DNA of 64,000 nucleotides from assembly GCA_026120185.1 (NCBI GenBank), contig JANUWF010002425.1, positions 868,001 through 932,000 on the forward strand, written 5' to 3'. Below the pieces are notes generated by a model. That model saw only the letters and a list, made by a program, of their open reading frames with translations, searched no databases and was not told the DNA's origin. A program made the translations under genes and the position numbers. Positions 35,447-48,258 of this stretch are shown one piece after another (the first letter of the stretch is position 1; each line of letters starts with the position of its first letter). The stretch is from Voacanga thouarsii. Its lineage: Eukaryota > Streptophyta > Magnoliopsida > Gentianales > Apocynaceae.

Positions 35447-36697
35447 CCTAAATGACATGCACAGTTCTTGTTTAAATAGGAATGGGTAGATCCAAGGTCT
35501 ATCAATACATTAACGGAATGTCCTTGGATAGTAAACGTACCGTCCACTACCGTCGCATCAGTTTCAACCTCCTCTCGGTTGAGGGCAAATCCTTTTGCTT
35601 TCACTTGAGACCAGATGCTCCCATGGCATTGGTTCGATTGGCCCCTAGATTTCCTTGCCCGATTCGGTGCAGCTTAGGGCAAGCTTTCCGCAAGTGGTTC
35701 GAGTCCCTGCACTGGTAACATTTCTGCTCATCTCCCTTAGGCCAACAATTCTTCTCTGTGTGGCCTCTTTTTCCACACTGCCGGCATGACGAAAGGTTCT
35801 GCATAGGACCAGTTGGTGCTATTCGAGCTTGCTTTCCCTGATTCTGCCACTACTGATTAGCGGGGCGCTTGTTGGGTTGCTATCTCTGGAAGTGTCCTTG
35901 CGGTTGTCTTGGCGGCTGAAAAGGTCTCGACGCCATTCTGCTGCGGTCCTCATTTTCTATCCGGGTAGCTGCATCCACAGCCCCCAAATAGGTCATTGGT
36001 GGAGAGGGTGCCAATGCCCTCCTCAATTCCTGCCTCAGTCCCTTGACAAACTGCCTCATTCTGTTCTGTTCGGTGTCCACTAGCCTCTTGCAGTACTTTA
36101 ATAATTGGGTGAATCGTGCTGTGTATTAAGCTACTGTCATACTTCCTTGCTTGAGGTTCTGGAACTCGTCTTCCCGCTTCTCCACTATCCACTGAGGGAT
36201 ATACTCAGCTTTGAATGCTTCCACAATATTAGCCTTCATCCATTCCTGATCAATCATCTCCCAGTCGTCCTGGACCTGCTGCCACCATGCCCGAGCCAGG
36301 ACCCTCAAACAAAAGCAGCAAACTTCACCATTTGCTCCTTATTATACTGGAGCGTAGCAAATATGTCTTCCATCTGTTCTATCCATTGTTCAGCTTTCTG
36401 ATCTTGTTCAGCTTCGCCCAAGAAGATGGGCGGTTGAAATTTCAAAAATCACTCCAATGCTTCGTCCTCTCTTTTGGGATTTTTTCGCTCAATCTGAGAC
36501 TACAAAATCTCTGCCATCTTGCTAAAAGCTTGCCCCATCGTCACCTCAACAGGTGTTTCAAACCCCATTCCCAAATCTGGTTCACTTTCGATTCCCTGGT
36601 CGGGTGACGGCATTTAGGTCGCTTCAACCTTTGGTGCCACAGGTTCTACCTCTAGAACTCTCCTGCCTAATGTAGCTACACGGCGCTTGGGTGCTAT
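35447..36697 (-). pseudogene. Element B gag and partial protease
   Basis: Minus strand: the start codon position, aligned with C gag, reads ATA (36695-36697) instead of ATG. The capsid region includes FQPPIFLGEAEQDQKAEQW and YIPQWIVEKREDEFQNLKQG. Two CX2CX4HX4C zinc knuckles follow (CRQCGKRGHTEKNC and CYQCRDSNHLRKAC, about 35690-35790), then a protease start with LIDLGSTHSYLN, where DLG replaces the usual DSG/DTG. Several stops are C-to-T or G-to-A changes relative to C. Gag forms the particle, the knuckles bind RNA, and the protease matures the polyprotein. It ends at the deletion. Confidence 0.88.
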
Positions 36698-36968
36698 TCT
36701 AAACCATATCCAAATGATGTGTTTATGCATTCAATGATTAAATCATTTCAGTTGAGCATGCATTCACATTCAAGTTTAAGTAAAAGAAAATCATATGCAA
36801 GTTTTGTATAAAGAGTTGTATATAAATTTCTGTCAAACCTTAGAGTACTCAAATACTCCTATTTGCATAAATTTGAATTTAAAACAACAAACAGAAATGA
36901 AATTCTTATCATAGAAGTCTACGAAAAGTAGTAAATAAACATCCTGATCATAACAGCTCTCAATCCCT

Positions 36969-37466
36969 CTAGTCCTCATCAGAATCTTCAAAGTCTATCT
37001 TATACAACCATCCCTTAAAATTCTTAGTGAAATCTATCCCTGCCCCACTTGCAAACCCCTCCATTGGCTCTTTCCCGGGTCGCCTAGAACTCTCTCCAGT
37101 CTCAACTTGGTTGGGTGGAGGTATAAAAGAAGGTCTGGGTGGAGATTCATAATCTATATCTCTCGGGTCATCCCTATCAGCTGACAAATCAATTACGGGA
37201 TTAGGAGGATGGGGAATATATTCCATATCAATCTCCTCATCTTCACTGTCGGAACTCAGGTCTATTACAGGTATTGGGGGTGGCTCAATGATCGGGACCT
37301 CATCGTCACTGCTATCTTCCAAGGGAATAACTGGCTACGGTGCAGGCTGAGCTGCAGGTTGAGGCTCTGGTAGGTCTTCTGGGTATATAGGGATAGGAGG
37401 ATGCTATTACTGCCCCTTCCTCGTGATTCTAAGCATTCTAACCATCCAATAGCATAAACAAGACAT
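36969..37466 (-). pseudogene. Acidic leader ORF of element B (unknown function)
   Basis: An ORF between primer site and gag: 165 codons from ATG 37466 with three in-frame stops (37407-37409, 37404-37406, 37335-37337). The N-terminal part is Pro/Gln-rich (HPPIPIYPEDLPEPQ). The middle is strongly acidic (DSSDDEV, DSEDEEID). A conserved block follows (DYESPPRPSF, ETGESSRR, GFASGAGIDF), then an acidic end EDSDED. The same ORF exists in C (62248-62706) with mostly conservative differences. It is not gag, protease or a zinc protein. I do not recognise a family. An extra leader ORF is not the usual Tekay-type arrangement. Confidence 0.65.
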
Positions 37467-37531
37467 GTTAGATACAAGATTTAAACTTAATAAGACAAAA
37501 CATATACTATCAATATTTGTCTAAACCTAGT

Positions 37532-37542
37532 CTCTGATACCA
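37532..37542 (-). other. Primer-binding site of element B, tRNA-iMet
   Basis: Minus strand TGGTATCAGAG, followed by ACTAGG, two bases from the LTR edge at 37545. It fixes the orientation and the 5' LTR boundary. Confidence 0.92.
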
Positions 37543-37544
37543 CT

Positions 37545-39819
37545 TATAACACCCCACTACCTAGGCGCAACAGGGTCGGGGATGTCGCCCCGTCCAAAGG
37601 ACAAAGGGTCTTTATAACTAGGTCACACAAACGAAAATAAAACAATCCTTTAAAATTAAAAATTATTACAATCTAAGAATTCAAGACAAATCTATAAATA
37701 CATTGATTACTCTCATATCTCAAAACAATACATAAAGAAAATAACGCAAGGCCTTCCAAGCAAGCAACAAACTATCTACTCATCTCCACAGTAGGACCGA
37801 CTTGAAAACATGGCAAAAGGGTGATGAGATAAAAATCTCAGTAAGTCCGTGTGTGCATTGAGTGTTCGGTAAAACAGTTCATGAATGTAGGTTGTAAGAC
37901 TTCATAAGAGATAATACTGGCAAGCAATAAAGAAGGTTAAAATAAAGAGTGGTGTTTTCTTCTTTTCAAACCATACAAGTGCACAATAAATACAACCACT
38001 TAAATAGGCAGCCATGGGTTACCACACGTTGGGCCCCAGTCTATATAACGGTCAGAATGTCACACTTTGTGCAAACTGACAAAAGGTAGGTGTACGGCCT
38101 ACCGGGTAAGATACTCCTCCTTCTCTACACCCAAACAAACCAGTTGTCCATTCCGACAACACACAGTCCACGTGACTGAAACTTGCTAGCTCGGACCGAC
38201 ATGACCTACTGGACTGACATCTTATCCGGGAAGAACTTACCCCTCAGAGGTGGCCACCTACTGAGAGACTTACCCTAATTCTTCAAAGACTAGTCCCAGT
38301 AGTCTACCTTTATTGAGTACTCAACGTTGTTTGTCCCACTTGGGAGAAAACGGATAAAACATTGCTTTATTTAGAAACAGCAATTAAGGGTTTTTTAAGT
38401 TCGTGTCAAAGTTGGTTTTAGAAAGAGTTTGGTGTTTGAGTAAAACTGCTTGTTGATATTCTAATAATTTGTTTGACTGAACCAAGAAAGGAAACAGTCC
38501 TTAATTGCCCTTACAAAAATGTGTGTTCATATACTTCGCATTTGGCTTGCCTTAGTAACCTTTTTACATTAAACAAGTTTTATGCAAGAGCTTACCTGAT
38601 CCTTACTTGAGCTAAATCAAAGAACTTCCAAAGCTGGCCTAACCCCGCCTGGGGTAAACACAAGTCATAATTAAACTCAAGTCATATTTGCATCTATAAA
38701 TAATCCTAGCTCAACTTTTTACAATCATGACCTTAATGTCTTAAGTTTTAATGCTAGATGATATATGTTTTATAAATAGGTCTAGTTTGATAACAAGATT
38801 ACTAAGGATTGCAAAATAATTACTAATAAGTTATAGGTTTAAAATATAAACCTTTGATATTAATAAATAAACTAGAGTTTATTTGATTAAGGATCCTAAG
38901 TCCTAGATGTTATTATTTAAAAAATAACTTATTACTATTCTCTTAATTAATAATAATTAATGGTTAGAAAATAATTGATAAATTAATAAGTAATTATATA
39001 TTTTGATTAAAGATAATAAATAAATTTTAATATTATTTATGAATATAAGCCTTATAAGATTAATATTTTACCTATTATGATTATTTATATAAAAGGCTTT
39101 ATTTAAATTATTATTATTATATATAATGTTTATATATTTTATTTTTAATAAAGATATCATTTATCTGGCTAAAATTTCACTATTTCATATAACAATCCAA
39201 TTCCAAATCTCCCTAGGGTGTTCAAAATCATTGGGAGGAAATATAGTATTAGTAATAACATTTGGTTAATCAAAATTGCTTAGGATCAACAACGTCATGA
39301 TCATAATTCTCCCATTGCCAACAATAATCAAGAAGATAAATTCTAACATTGACCATTCAATTCATGAATAAAGGCTAAAATCCATAACTACCATCACATG
39401 ATCTAAACTTCACTAAGCATAATCACAATCATGGCTTCAATAAGAATACAAGAACATAAAACCCTATTCACCAAAGGTGACATAATACCTAGCATGCTTA
39501 ACCATCCAACTCACTCAAGACATGAAAAACATGCATCGATCCACAAGAAATACTATAGCACTTAATCATGGCAAAACATCCTCATACTCTAATCTCAACT
39601 CCTTCATTCACAAGCATATACTTAACCCCCAAACATAATCCATCCTTTTCCAACAACAACTAAGAGACATGGATCTAGAATTTAAAGAGAAGGTTGAAGA
39701 GGCTTACTTGAATGATGACTACCTTGAAGAAGTCCCAAGAGAATCCTCATACTTGGAAGGCTTGATCCGTCTAAGGAGAAAGAAGAAAAATGGCCATGGT
39801 TGGAACAACCATTTCGGTT

Positions 39820-39868
<49 letters not shown>

Positions 39869-41413
39869 AGTACTTTATTTTAAAGATTGAAAAGGAATGG
39901 AAGATGAACATAATCATTCATTGTTACCTTAAGAGAGTTCTTGAATCCCCAAGAAAAATTCTAGTTTTTTATCCGATAGAAGAATTTTGTTTTCAGTGTT
40001 TGATGTTATAAAATACAGAAATGGACTCTAGAGGATGAGTAGACGTGATCTGGAGTTTTTGGGAGAGATTGGAGATGTTTAGGGTGATCTTAGGCTTAAA
40101 GAGTGGTGGTGTGTGTTCTTGGTGAAATGGAAAGAATTGAGAGAATGGACAGAAAGCTGGACAAATTTTGCTGAAGGGGTTGGCCGAATGGTTAGGGCAT
40201 TCTTGTGATTGAATTTTTAGATTAGGGAGAAGAGAGAAAGTTGGTTGTTTGAAATGCAAAAGAAGTAATTTAGGGAGTGAATTAAGGTAGAAGATATGGT
40301 AAGAATGGTTTGGTTGATGGAGGTCTTTAGGAGCTTCAATGGCCAGCTGGTTTGGCTGGGATTTTGCTGAGACGAATGATGTTTGAATGGGTTATAGGAT
40401 GGCTGAAATTCAGAGTATAATGGTGGAAGATTTTCTGGTTGTTTGAAGCTTAATCCAAGGAGTTTTCATGGAGTAGTTTGCTGGAATTTTGAATTTTAAT
40501 TAGAGGTTTGATTGTAGTGATTGATAGAGTGATTTAAGGAGTAGCCATGGAGCTTCATTCGTGCAGATCAATGGAGGGGGTGAAGGAGTTCAGTTCATGG
40601 CTGACTTATGTTAGTTTCACATAAAGTTGATGTGGTTTTTTGGATAAGGTTGGAGAAAGAACAAGGCTGGAATTTCTGGTTGTCTATTCAAATGGTTTGC
40701 TGGAATTTTTGTGCAGATTTTTCTGCAATGTTCCAGCCAACTTGCAGAAGGTTTGAAGGGGTATTGGAAGGTCCTTTAAGGCTAGTTTCCATCCTTCTTT
40801 ATGGAGGAAATACAAAGATGAATTACTAGTTTGAAGGCTAGAAGAAACAGCTTGGTTTTTGGACTGCTATGTTGCGAATTCTGCCCAGAATTTTTTTTTT
40901 TTGGTTTGCACAGCTATGTGCAGTCCGAATTTTGGCCAAAGTTTTCAATCTTCAAGCTGAGTAAATTGGCTATTTTTTCTGGCATTATTTGAGTGAGAAA
41001 TGTGGCTAAAGATTTCAAAAGTTGGATTGACCAAGAGGCTGGAAAAATTTTCCAGATTACTACATGAAGAAGATGAACACTTATAAAGTGGAGTTTGAAG
41101 GTTCAACCAAAGAGATTAATTCTCTTGGGAACCTTCCTTAACTCTTTCCCTATTTTCAGTCCAAAACTCCATCCTCTAAGAATTATTTCAAGATTCCAAG
41201 GTTAATAAACCTTGCTAAAATTTCTGAAAATAAAAATGGCCTTAGGATAAATTGAACAACTCAATTGAGAAGGTAGGCTAGAGAGTAGAAGGACATGAGT
41301 CCTACAAGAATTCTTGCAGGGCATAAGAATAGGATTATGACACTCCTTTCATGCCTACTCTAGGACAACACTCTTATTTCTACTCTAGGGTTGGTTTTAT
41401 CTGGGGTTTCACA
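37545..41413 (-). repeat. Element B 5' LTR, 3.87 kb
   Basis: It runs from TATAACACCCCACTACC (TG decayed to TA) beside the primer site to GGGTTTCACA at the TSD. Blocks shared with the C LTR include the GATGTCGCCCCGTCC motif near 37577, TGGGTTACCACACGTTGGGCC near 38015, and the ACCTACTGGACTGAC region near 38205. Many short ORFs inside are not believed to be genes. Confidence 0.88.
39825..39865. repeat. (AG)n microsatellite in the B LTR
   Basis: About 20 AG units. The equivalent place in the C LTR (about 55432-55460) has a shorter, interrupted AG run. Confidence 0.95.
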
Positions 41414-41902
41414 AAAGTAAACGGGTATACTGATGCAAGTTTTCAATCTGACAAAGATGATTTTAAATCACAATCTAACTACGTATTTGCATTATGTAGA
41501 GGGGCAATAAGTTGGATGAGTTCCAAACAAGAGATTATTGCTAACTGTACAACTGAAGCTGCGTACATAGCCGCTTCTGAAGCAGTTAAGGAAGCCGTTT
41601 GGATCAAAAAGTTTGTGACAGAACTGGATGTGGTTCTTAGCATTAATGGTCCAATATCTTTGTATTGTGACAATAACGGAGCCATTGCACAACCAAATGA
41701 GCCATGGTCTCACCAACAATCCAAACACATACTACGACGGTTTCACCTAATCCAAGAGATCATAGATAGGAATAATGTAAAGATAGAGAGAGTTACCACG
41801 GATGAGAACATAGCTGACCTGCTTATACAAGCAATATCCCAGAAGAAACACGTTAGGCATGTTGAGTCGTTCGGTATTAGATACATGAATGATTGGCTCT
41901 AG
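41414..41902 (+). pseudogene. Element D RNase H
   Basis: Open from the B insertion point to TAG at 41900-41902. It reads NGYTDASFQSDKDD, AISWMSSKQEIIANCTTEAA, SLYCDNNGAIA and ending NIADLLIQAISQKKH, the standard copia RNase H order. Substitutions at usually acidic sites (TTEAAY for TTEAEY, HILRR for HIDRK) suggest loss of activity. An earlier apparent start at 41351 lies in the B LTR and is not real. The enzyme would degrade RNA in the RNA:DNA hybrid. Confidence 0.9.
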
Positions 41903-41916
41903 TGCAAGTGAGAGTT
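41903..41916 (+). other. Polypurine tract of element D
   Basis: TGCAAGTGAGAGTT directly precedes the 3' LTR. It corresponds to the AAGTGGGA tract of element E. Confidence 0.8.
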
Positions 41917-43552
41917 TGTTAGTGTCCAGCCCTAAAGGCAATCACTTGTACTTTGTATATGACACATTTATTTTATGATACAAGGCATTATTTATCTTTC
42001 AGTTTGTCTTCTTCACTTTCATTTAAAATAACTATTAGATAAAGTCCCTAGTACAATATTATGTTAAGAAAATCATGATAGAAATCATGATGTGAGATTC
42101 CTACTATACTATATTGTTTTAGTATTTAAATAATCCCTAGTCGTAGTATGAATGAGATAGGACCACATTAATACATTAAGACTAGCACGTGTTAGACTTC
42201 CTGATTTAATCAGACAGTGGATCTCATATCTTTGAGTATGAGTATTGAGATACTCAAAGTTAACACGTGGATACTTGTTAATAGAACAAGTATATTGGAT
42301 GACCTGACTATGAGACAATCACATGGACAACTATATGGTGCCAATGATAGAATCTCGCTATAGCAAACGTGCAAGTATCCGTAGATATTAAATCTTCAAG
42401 GTACTTTATTTGTTGAGCATTGTACTTTGATTCCAATATCTGGAGCCAAATCGAGGGCCGCCTATGAGATGGATATTAGGTATGATATGAGGTAACTAAA
42501 AGTAGCTGAGAGGGTTAATAAAAGATTCACCACTCCTAATAGTAGGAGCGAATATATCATGGCCACTTGTTAAAATTACTACTCTTGAAATCCTTGGCCA
42601 AGGTTATTGTGTTTTGAAAACAGTTCCAATTGATACACATGTAGAGTAGTGAATTCCTGGAACAAGTACTAATACCTTCGGGGCAGAATTAATACTTATT
42701 CTAGAAGGAGTTGGCACTAATTCTGTACTCTACACCGAATAAGATATAGTATGGTAAAAGGAGTTTATTGTACTGTTGTTTGTTATTGAAGGGTTCATGT
42801 CAAGCCACTTGATTTCCTAGACTCTTAGGTGGTCATAATGTGTTGCTAGATACCGTTCATGATCTACTGAATATAAGTTTATTAATTAATGAATTAACAA
42901 ATCAATTCTGATAAGAATTAATATCTTAATTCTAAATTATTAAGGGTTATTAATCTCAAAGACATTTGGATTAATTTATATTCACTACCAATAGACCAAG
43001 AAATCTAATAGGTCACACACAATAGAGGATTAAGTACTCAAGATGTTATTTGATAATATTATAGGGTTAATTGTGAGAAGAAAAAGTAATTGTGGTCAAA
43101 TTATAATTAGTTATAATTTTGGGCCAAATTGTGATTGTTAAAAATTATAATTTTCAAGTACAAATAGTAAATTCTAATTGGATTAGAATTTATAGACGTG
43201 TTTTTCTACATAATATTGGAATATATCTTTCATATATGTTAAGAACGGGGCACACAGTTTTTCAACCACAGAAAACACAGAACACACGATGAGCTTCTTC
43301 TTCATGTCTCTGTTTTACCCTAGCCGCCATTCTTCTCTACTAGCATAGAGATTGTGTTTGGCTTCTTGAGTATCCTCTGTCTGGATATTATTAAAAGGAG
43401 TTCTATGCTTGGACTCGAGTGATGACAACGAGTAGCTATAGTATTGCTAGATTGCGCCTCAACAGAAGGAAAAAATTTTGAACGATAGAGACATCACTGA
43501 AGGTACATCTTCTTGCTTTTGATCCATTTATTACACATACACGCAGTCCTCT
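41917..43552 (+). repeat. Element D 3' LTR, right end displaced
   Basis: It starts TGTTAGTGTCCAGCCC and follows the family to ACACGCAGTCCTCT at 43552, where F begins. About 100 bp of the LTR 3' end (compare 26640-26718) is missing here and should lie beyond F. Confidence 0.88.
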
Positions 43553-46500
43553 TGTAACACCCCTACTAAGATAATAGCGGAAGCATATCAACACAAGGTG
43601 TCGCCTCGTCCAATTACCCAGACAAAGGGTCTTTATAATGAAACCTAAAGAAATGAATATATATATATATATAAGGTCCAGACTCTTACAAAATCCCATG
43701 CTAATAGCCACACATGCACATACATCAAAGAATCGCATACATGCTATCTCTAACTACACTAGCAATAAAGTACGGAATCTAAAAGGGAAGCTGTCCAGAC
43801 CTATACCATTATCGTTCTTCTATCCATAGGTCTGCTCAACTCCAGATCCTACAAAAGGTAATAAAAAAGACACGTGTGAGTAAAAAATCACCCAATGAGT
43901 CTTATGTATGCTAGTAAAACTAGAAAACTTTTGTGGGGAAAGCATTTTATTTGTTCACTAGAAATAATTCCAAATCTCTCTCAGAAAGAGTTTATTCAGA
44001 ACTCAATCATTTTTGAAAAGTTGTACTGTACTTTCAAAACATTACCCCAATTTTCAAATCACAAGCACTTCTCCAATAAAAGGTCGACCCGTATGTAAAG
44101 CCCGCAGTCTTTGCCTTCGGCGCCACATATCATTGTATTGAGATCGCACCCTACAGTACTCAATCTTGTCTCTCTGAGAAAGTACACCACAGCATACTAC
44201 TCAGAATAAACAATAAGTATACCACAGCATACCAAGTGCAAAGTAGCACACTAAATCTTTTACTTGCTACCGTAAGCCAAAGGGTCCCAATCCTGACGTT
44301 AATCACCACCGAGGTAGCAAGGGGTTGAACAACGACAGGTGTCCAGCCCAGCCCGTGAACAACCCAAATCAAAGTGCACACAAGGCACGAAAATTGCCAG
44401 GCACTAAATGACTAGCCGGGATAATCATCTCAATGTACTGTCACCCCATTCGGAGTAAGACAATCCCTAGAACAAGTCCAGGTTACTAGGGTCGTCTAAC
44501 TCTAATGTAGGCTATTACAAAGATCAAAGTCCTTACTGAGTACTCAACACTACTAATACCAACCCATTCTAATTGATCAGGCCAGAAGGTTATCAGATCC
44601 TGCAAGATTTTCAAAACAAACATTTTTGGGGCAAATAACATTTTTCAGAATTTGATCCCACTGACCCGCAAGTCTGATCATAATTCCTATAGGCTCCGTA
44701 GGGCCAATCAATTCATTCCATAGGCACATCATGCCAATAAAATAATTTTTGGGATCAAAATGTCGTTTTCCAAAAGTCAATCTCATCACAAGAGATCATT
44801 TTCAAAACCATGTCGAAATAGGATAAAGAGTTATTTTCACACATTAAAATAAGCTTCCAAGAGTATCCGGATCATTTTGCCCGTACTCGATCACAAAAGT
44901 CATTTCCAAGGGCATTCAGGTCATTTTACCCATGCTCAGATCCAAAAGACTTTTTGAGGGTATTAGGGTCATTTTACCCTTACTCGATTTGAAAAGTGTT
45001 CACAAGAGTTCCAATAAGAATATTTCGATCATTTACCGAATACCCAATTCCAAAGGTTTTCATAAAACATTCCAATAAAGACATTTGGACCATTTTTCAA
45101 ATACCCGATTGCAAAAGGAACTCATTTCAAGAAATCCAGAATTTTAATCCCAAAAGAGGATTAAATTCAAAGTTTCTAAACACATTTTCATAAATTGTTC
45201 TAATAAGGGCATTCCAGTCAATTTATAAATACCCGATTCCCAAATTTACATTTTTTTTGAAAATTCCAAATTTTTATTCCAAAAAGGACTAAATTCAAAA
45301 AATTCATGCTTTAATCATCCATTAAGCTTTCCAAGCCAACTATGAAGTTCATTCAAGCCTAAAATGGCGCAAAACAATTCTTCCTCAGTTAAATCTTAAA
45401 TATATTCAAGGATTTTCAAAACAGTATAAAACATAGCATTTCATGAAAAAGTGAAGCAAACGAGCTTTCAAGAAGTTTTAGAAATCAAAGGGACTTACCT
45501 CGTGTCCTAATTAACTTTTTCCCCGTTCAAGGCTGTTTGTCCCCCTATTTCTACCATTTTCAATGAACTGTTGGTCGTTTATTAATAAACCTAAACCAAA
45601 CACCGCTTTCAGGTTAAGTCATGTTTGGTCGAAAAATACCCGATGTGCCCGACGGGTAGCTGACGTCCAACCAGTGTTTAGCCGACGGTGCCGACAGTTA
45701 ACTAACGGTTAAGGAAAACGTTCAACTTTCGTTCACGTCGTTTTTTTGTCGTTTGTTCAATTCTTTTGTTTTTCTTTTCCTACTTCCTTTCTCCCTTCAT
45801 ATACAAGGGATTCACTTCATATTTCTCATTTATTTAATCAAAAATCACACAATTAATCATCCTTAAGTTCAACCATTTTCGAACTCATTTTTCTGGAATT
45901 TCACTGCTTGACACATGATTTTGTTTTGCACATAACTTTCAATCCACAGCTCCGATTATATACCAAAACGACCATAAGACTCTTAAATTTAATTCTATAT
46001 AAGCCCTTTTTAGAGTCCTAGTTCCTGTGACACACTACAGGGCAAAACCAGCCCTAGTAGTTTTGCTTCAATTCTTCTATTCATGCTTTCCTTTGTTTTC
46101 CTTTAGCCCTTAACACCTTAGAAATATTAATTTACTCAATTTTCCTTCAAATCATCTTTAATTCTGTGATTTCCATATTTCAATAGTTCACAAGAGTCAC
46201 ACTTATTCAACATAAATTCACATTTTATAACTTTTATTTTTACTCTTCTTTGGTCATCATCTCCTCAACTGAAAACAACCCTTCAAACTACCATAAATAT
46301 TCATTTCTTCTTCACACAAAACACCATGCAAAAATCCCTAGGCAGTCGGCACACATATAAGCATATATAAGGTTTATACACAAAGTTCACAAACCCTAGC
46401 CTTTGATACAAAATCAAGACACGAAAATCATGTTTTCATATTAAAATTCATATCAACAAATCATCATTCACCCAAAAAAAACTTTAATTTTACCAAGGTG

Positions 46501-47560
46501 AGCTTTTACCTTGTATATAAGGCTATTTCAAGTGATTTGCTCCAAGAACTTCTCAAAACTCACATACAACACCAAGAACACATACTAGCCTTTTTCTCTC
46601 TCTTGTTTAATCTTTTTTTTCCTCTTGTTTTTCTTTCTTCATAGCTTCCAAAATTCAGGTTGTATAATAGCCTCTTCTCACCACCATTCACCATACAATC
46701 TTGGCCATTCATCTCTTATTTCTATTATTTGTGTGGTGGTTATACTTAGGTGTATTCTAATGAAAATTTTATACACCAACCACTTATTTTCCTCCTCAAA
46801 AATTTCTCTTCATTTCTCTTGTATGGCTGCCAGTTTCTTGGCTAATTCTTAGCCATTCAAGCATCTTCTTATGGTCTATGTATTGGCCAATCACAATGCA
46901 CAAGACCTTAATCAAAAAGGGCCCACAAGTGATGTGTTCTAATCACAAAAATACACATAATTCTTTATTTATTTTGTAATTCTTTAATTCCATGCATCTT
47001 GCATGAATCCTTCACACAACCTTTCTTAAATTAACACATGTCCATGGACTGCCAATCACAAAATAGCATAAGCGCCGTTTTTAACCGCAATTTTCTATTT
47101 CCTTCAGAAATAACCAAAATCGGGTCTAAAATAAAAAATTTTTTATTTCACCATTCAACTCCAAAAATTTTACTAAATCTATTGGTAATACTTAAATTCT
47201 TCAATGCCTTCTCTATTAGGTCAAAATTACGATCAAAGTCGCAGGCACGGTCAAAATAATGAAAATGCCCCTGATGCCCCAGATAGCATAATTCACACCA
47301 AAACGTGTGTTTTATCACACTGGTCAATTTTTCTTCTCAGCATACCCTCAAAGTCTTATTTTATTAACAATAATAGCCTTCTGAAGATTTAGGGTACGAG
47401 TAGAACAAATCCAATAATTACATCTAGGTCCCGACAAAATATTATTATACCAAAATATTCGTCTCATTACACCGATCATCTTTTCTTCTGCTCATTGGTA
47501 CAAATTCCCATCATATTACAAGTAGTAGCCAACCAAGGATAAAAATACGGGATATTACAT
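43553..47560 (-). repeat. Element F 3' LTR
   Basis: It starts TGTAACACCCCTACTAAG and ends GGGATATTACA next to the polypurine tract. It carries the family motif GGTGTCGCCTCGTCC near 43599 and a short AT run near 43657. It is clearly diverged from the B and C LTRs and closer to A in its right part. Confidence 0.85.
44850..45240. repeat. Degenerate minisatellite in the F LTR
   Basis: About six imperfect units of roughly 55-80 bp share the core AGGGCATTCAGGTCATTTTACCC (variants GGGTATTAGGGTCATTTTAC, AGACATTTGGACCATTTTTC), followed by TACTCGATT or TACCCGATT and then CAAAAG. No match was seen in the other chromovirus LTRs of the window. Confidence 0.75.
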
Positions 47561-47573
47561 TCTCCCCTCCTTA
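47561..47573 (-). other. Polypurine tract of element F
   Basis: The minus strand reads AAGGAGGGGAGAA directly before the LTR start. Confidence 0.85.
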
Positions 47574-47589
47574 CAAAAAATTTCGTCCT

Positions 47590-48258
47590 TGAAATTAACT
47601 TACACCTGGAATAACTCTGGACACGTTTTCAACATCTTTGTTTCCATTTCCCAGGTTGCATCTTACACTGGATGATGATTACATAACACTTTTATAAGTG
47701 GAATTTTATTATTCCACAATTCCTTTTTAGCATACTCCAAGTTCTTAATAGGTTTTTTCATACTTCAAGTTTGGAGTCATCTCAAAAGGTTCTTCATTCA
47801 AAATGTGGGTAGGATACGCTACATACTTCTAAAGTTAGGAGACATGAAACACATCGTGAATACCTTAAAGCTCTACGGGTAACTCCAATTGATAAGCCAC
47901 TTTCCCAATCCTCTCGATAATAAGGAATGGTCCTATATACCTAAGCGCCAACTTCTTCCCTTGTCTATTGATTCCCAATTGTCGTTGTGGAGTCAACTTC
48001 AAGAATACACGATCTCCTTTTGTAAATTCTACATCCCTCCTACGTCGGTCCGCATAACTTTTCTGTCTACTCTGCACTGCCTCCAACTTGGTTTTGATCA
48101 TCTCCAGAACCTTTCGAACCTTTTAAGATCGACAACATCTTGTTCACTCATTTTCCATCCTAAACATTCCCAATACAAAGAAGACTGACATTTTCTTCCA
48201 TATAAAGCTTCAAACGGGGCCATTCCTATTGTTGATTGATAACTATTGTTGTATACAA
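47590..48258 (-). pseudogene. Element F integrase C-terminus and chromodomain
   Basis: The minus-strand frame 47865-48101 encodes the GPF/Y region (VFLKLTPQRQLG, LRYIGPFLIIERIG). Below it, at about 47600-47750, the chromodomain reads NNKIPLIKVL, then CNHHPV, a stop, and DATWEMETKM; TGG became TGT and a CAA became TAA. Upstream, 48098-48258 holds the end of the integrase core (NNSYQSTIGMAPFEALYG). The catalytic core itself is deleted. Confidence 0.82.

Larger units (their letters stand above)
35394..41413 (-). mobile_element. Element B: internally deleted chromovirus (TSD AAAGT)
   Basis: AAAGT at 35389-35393 and 41414-41418 is a perfect TSD, so both outer ends are original. Only about 50 bp of the 3' LTR remain. 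A deletion then removes the rest of that LTR and all of RT, RNase H and integrase. What is left is part of protease, gag, a leader ORF, the primer site and a 5' LTR of 3869 bp. It is a close relative of C and sits in D's RNase H region. Confidence 0.9.
23223..43552 (+). mobile_element. Element D: Ty1/copia element with nested insertions, right end outside window
   Basis: The parts are a 5' LTR, Met-tRNA primer site and leader, then a foreign minus-strand copia 5' end (J), then D-type RT and RNase H coding sequence split by K and B, a polypurine tract, and a 3' LTR cut at 43552 by F. Gag, protease and most of integrase are missing between leader and RT. It is therefore an inference that the 5' LTR and the RT/RNase H segment come from one original insertion. 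They share family and orientation, which fits. Confidence 0.7.
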
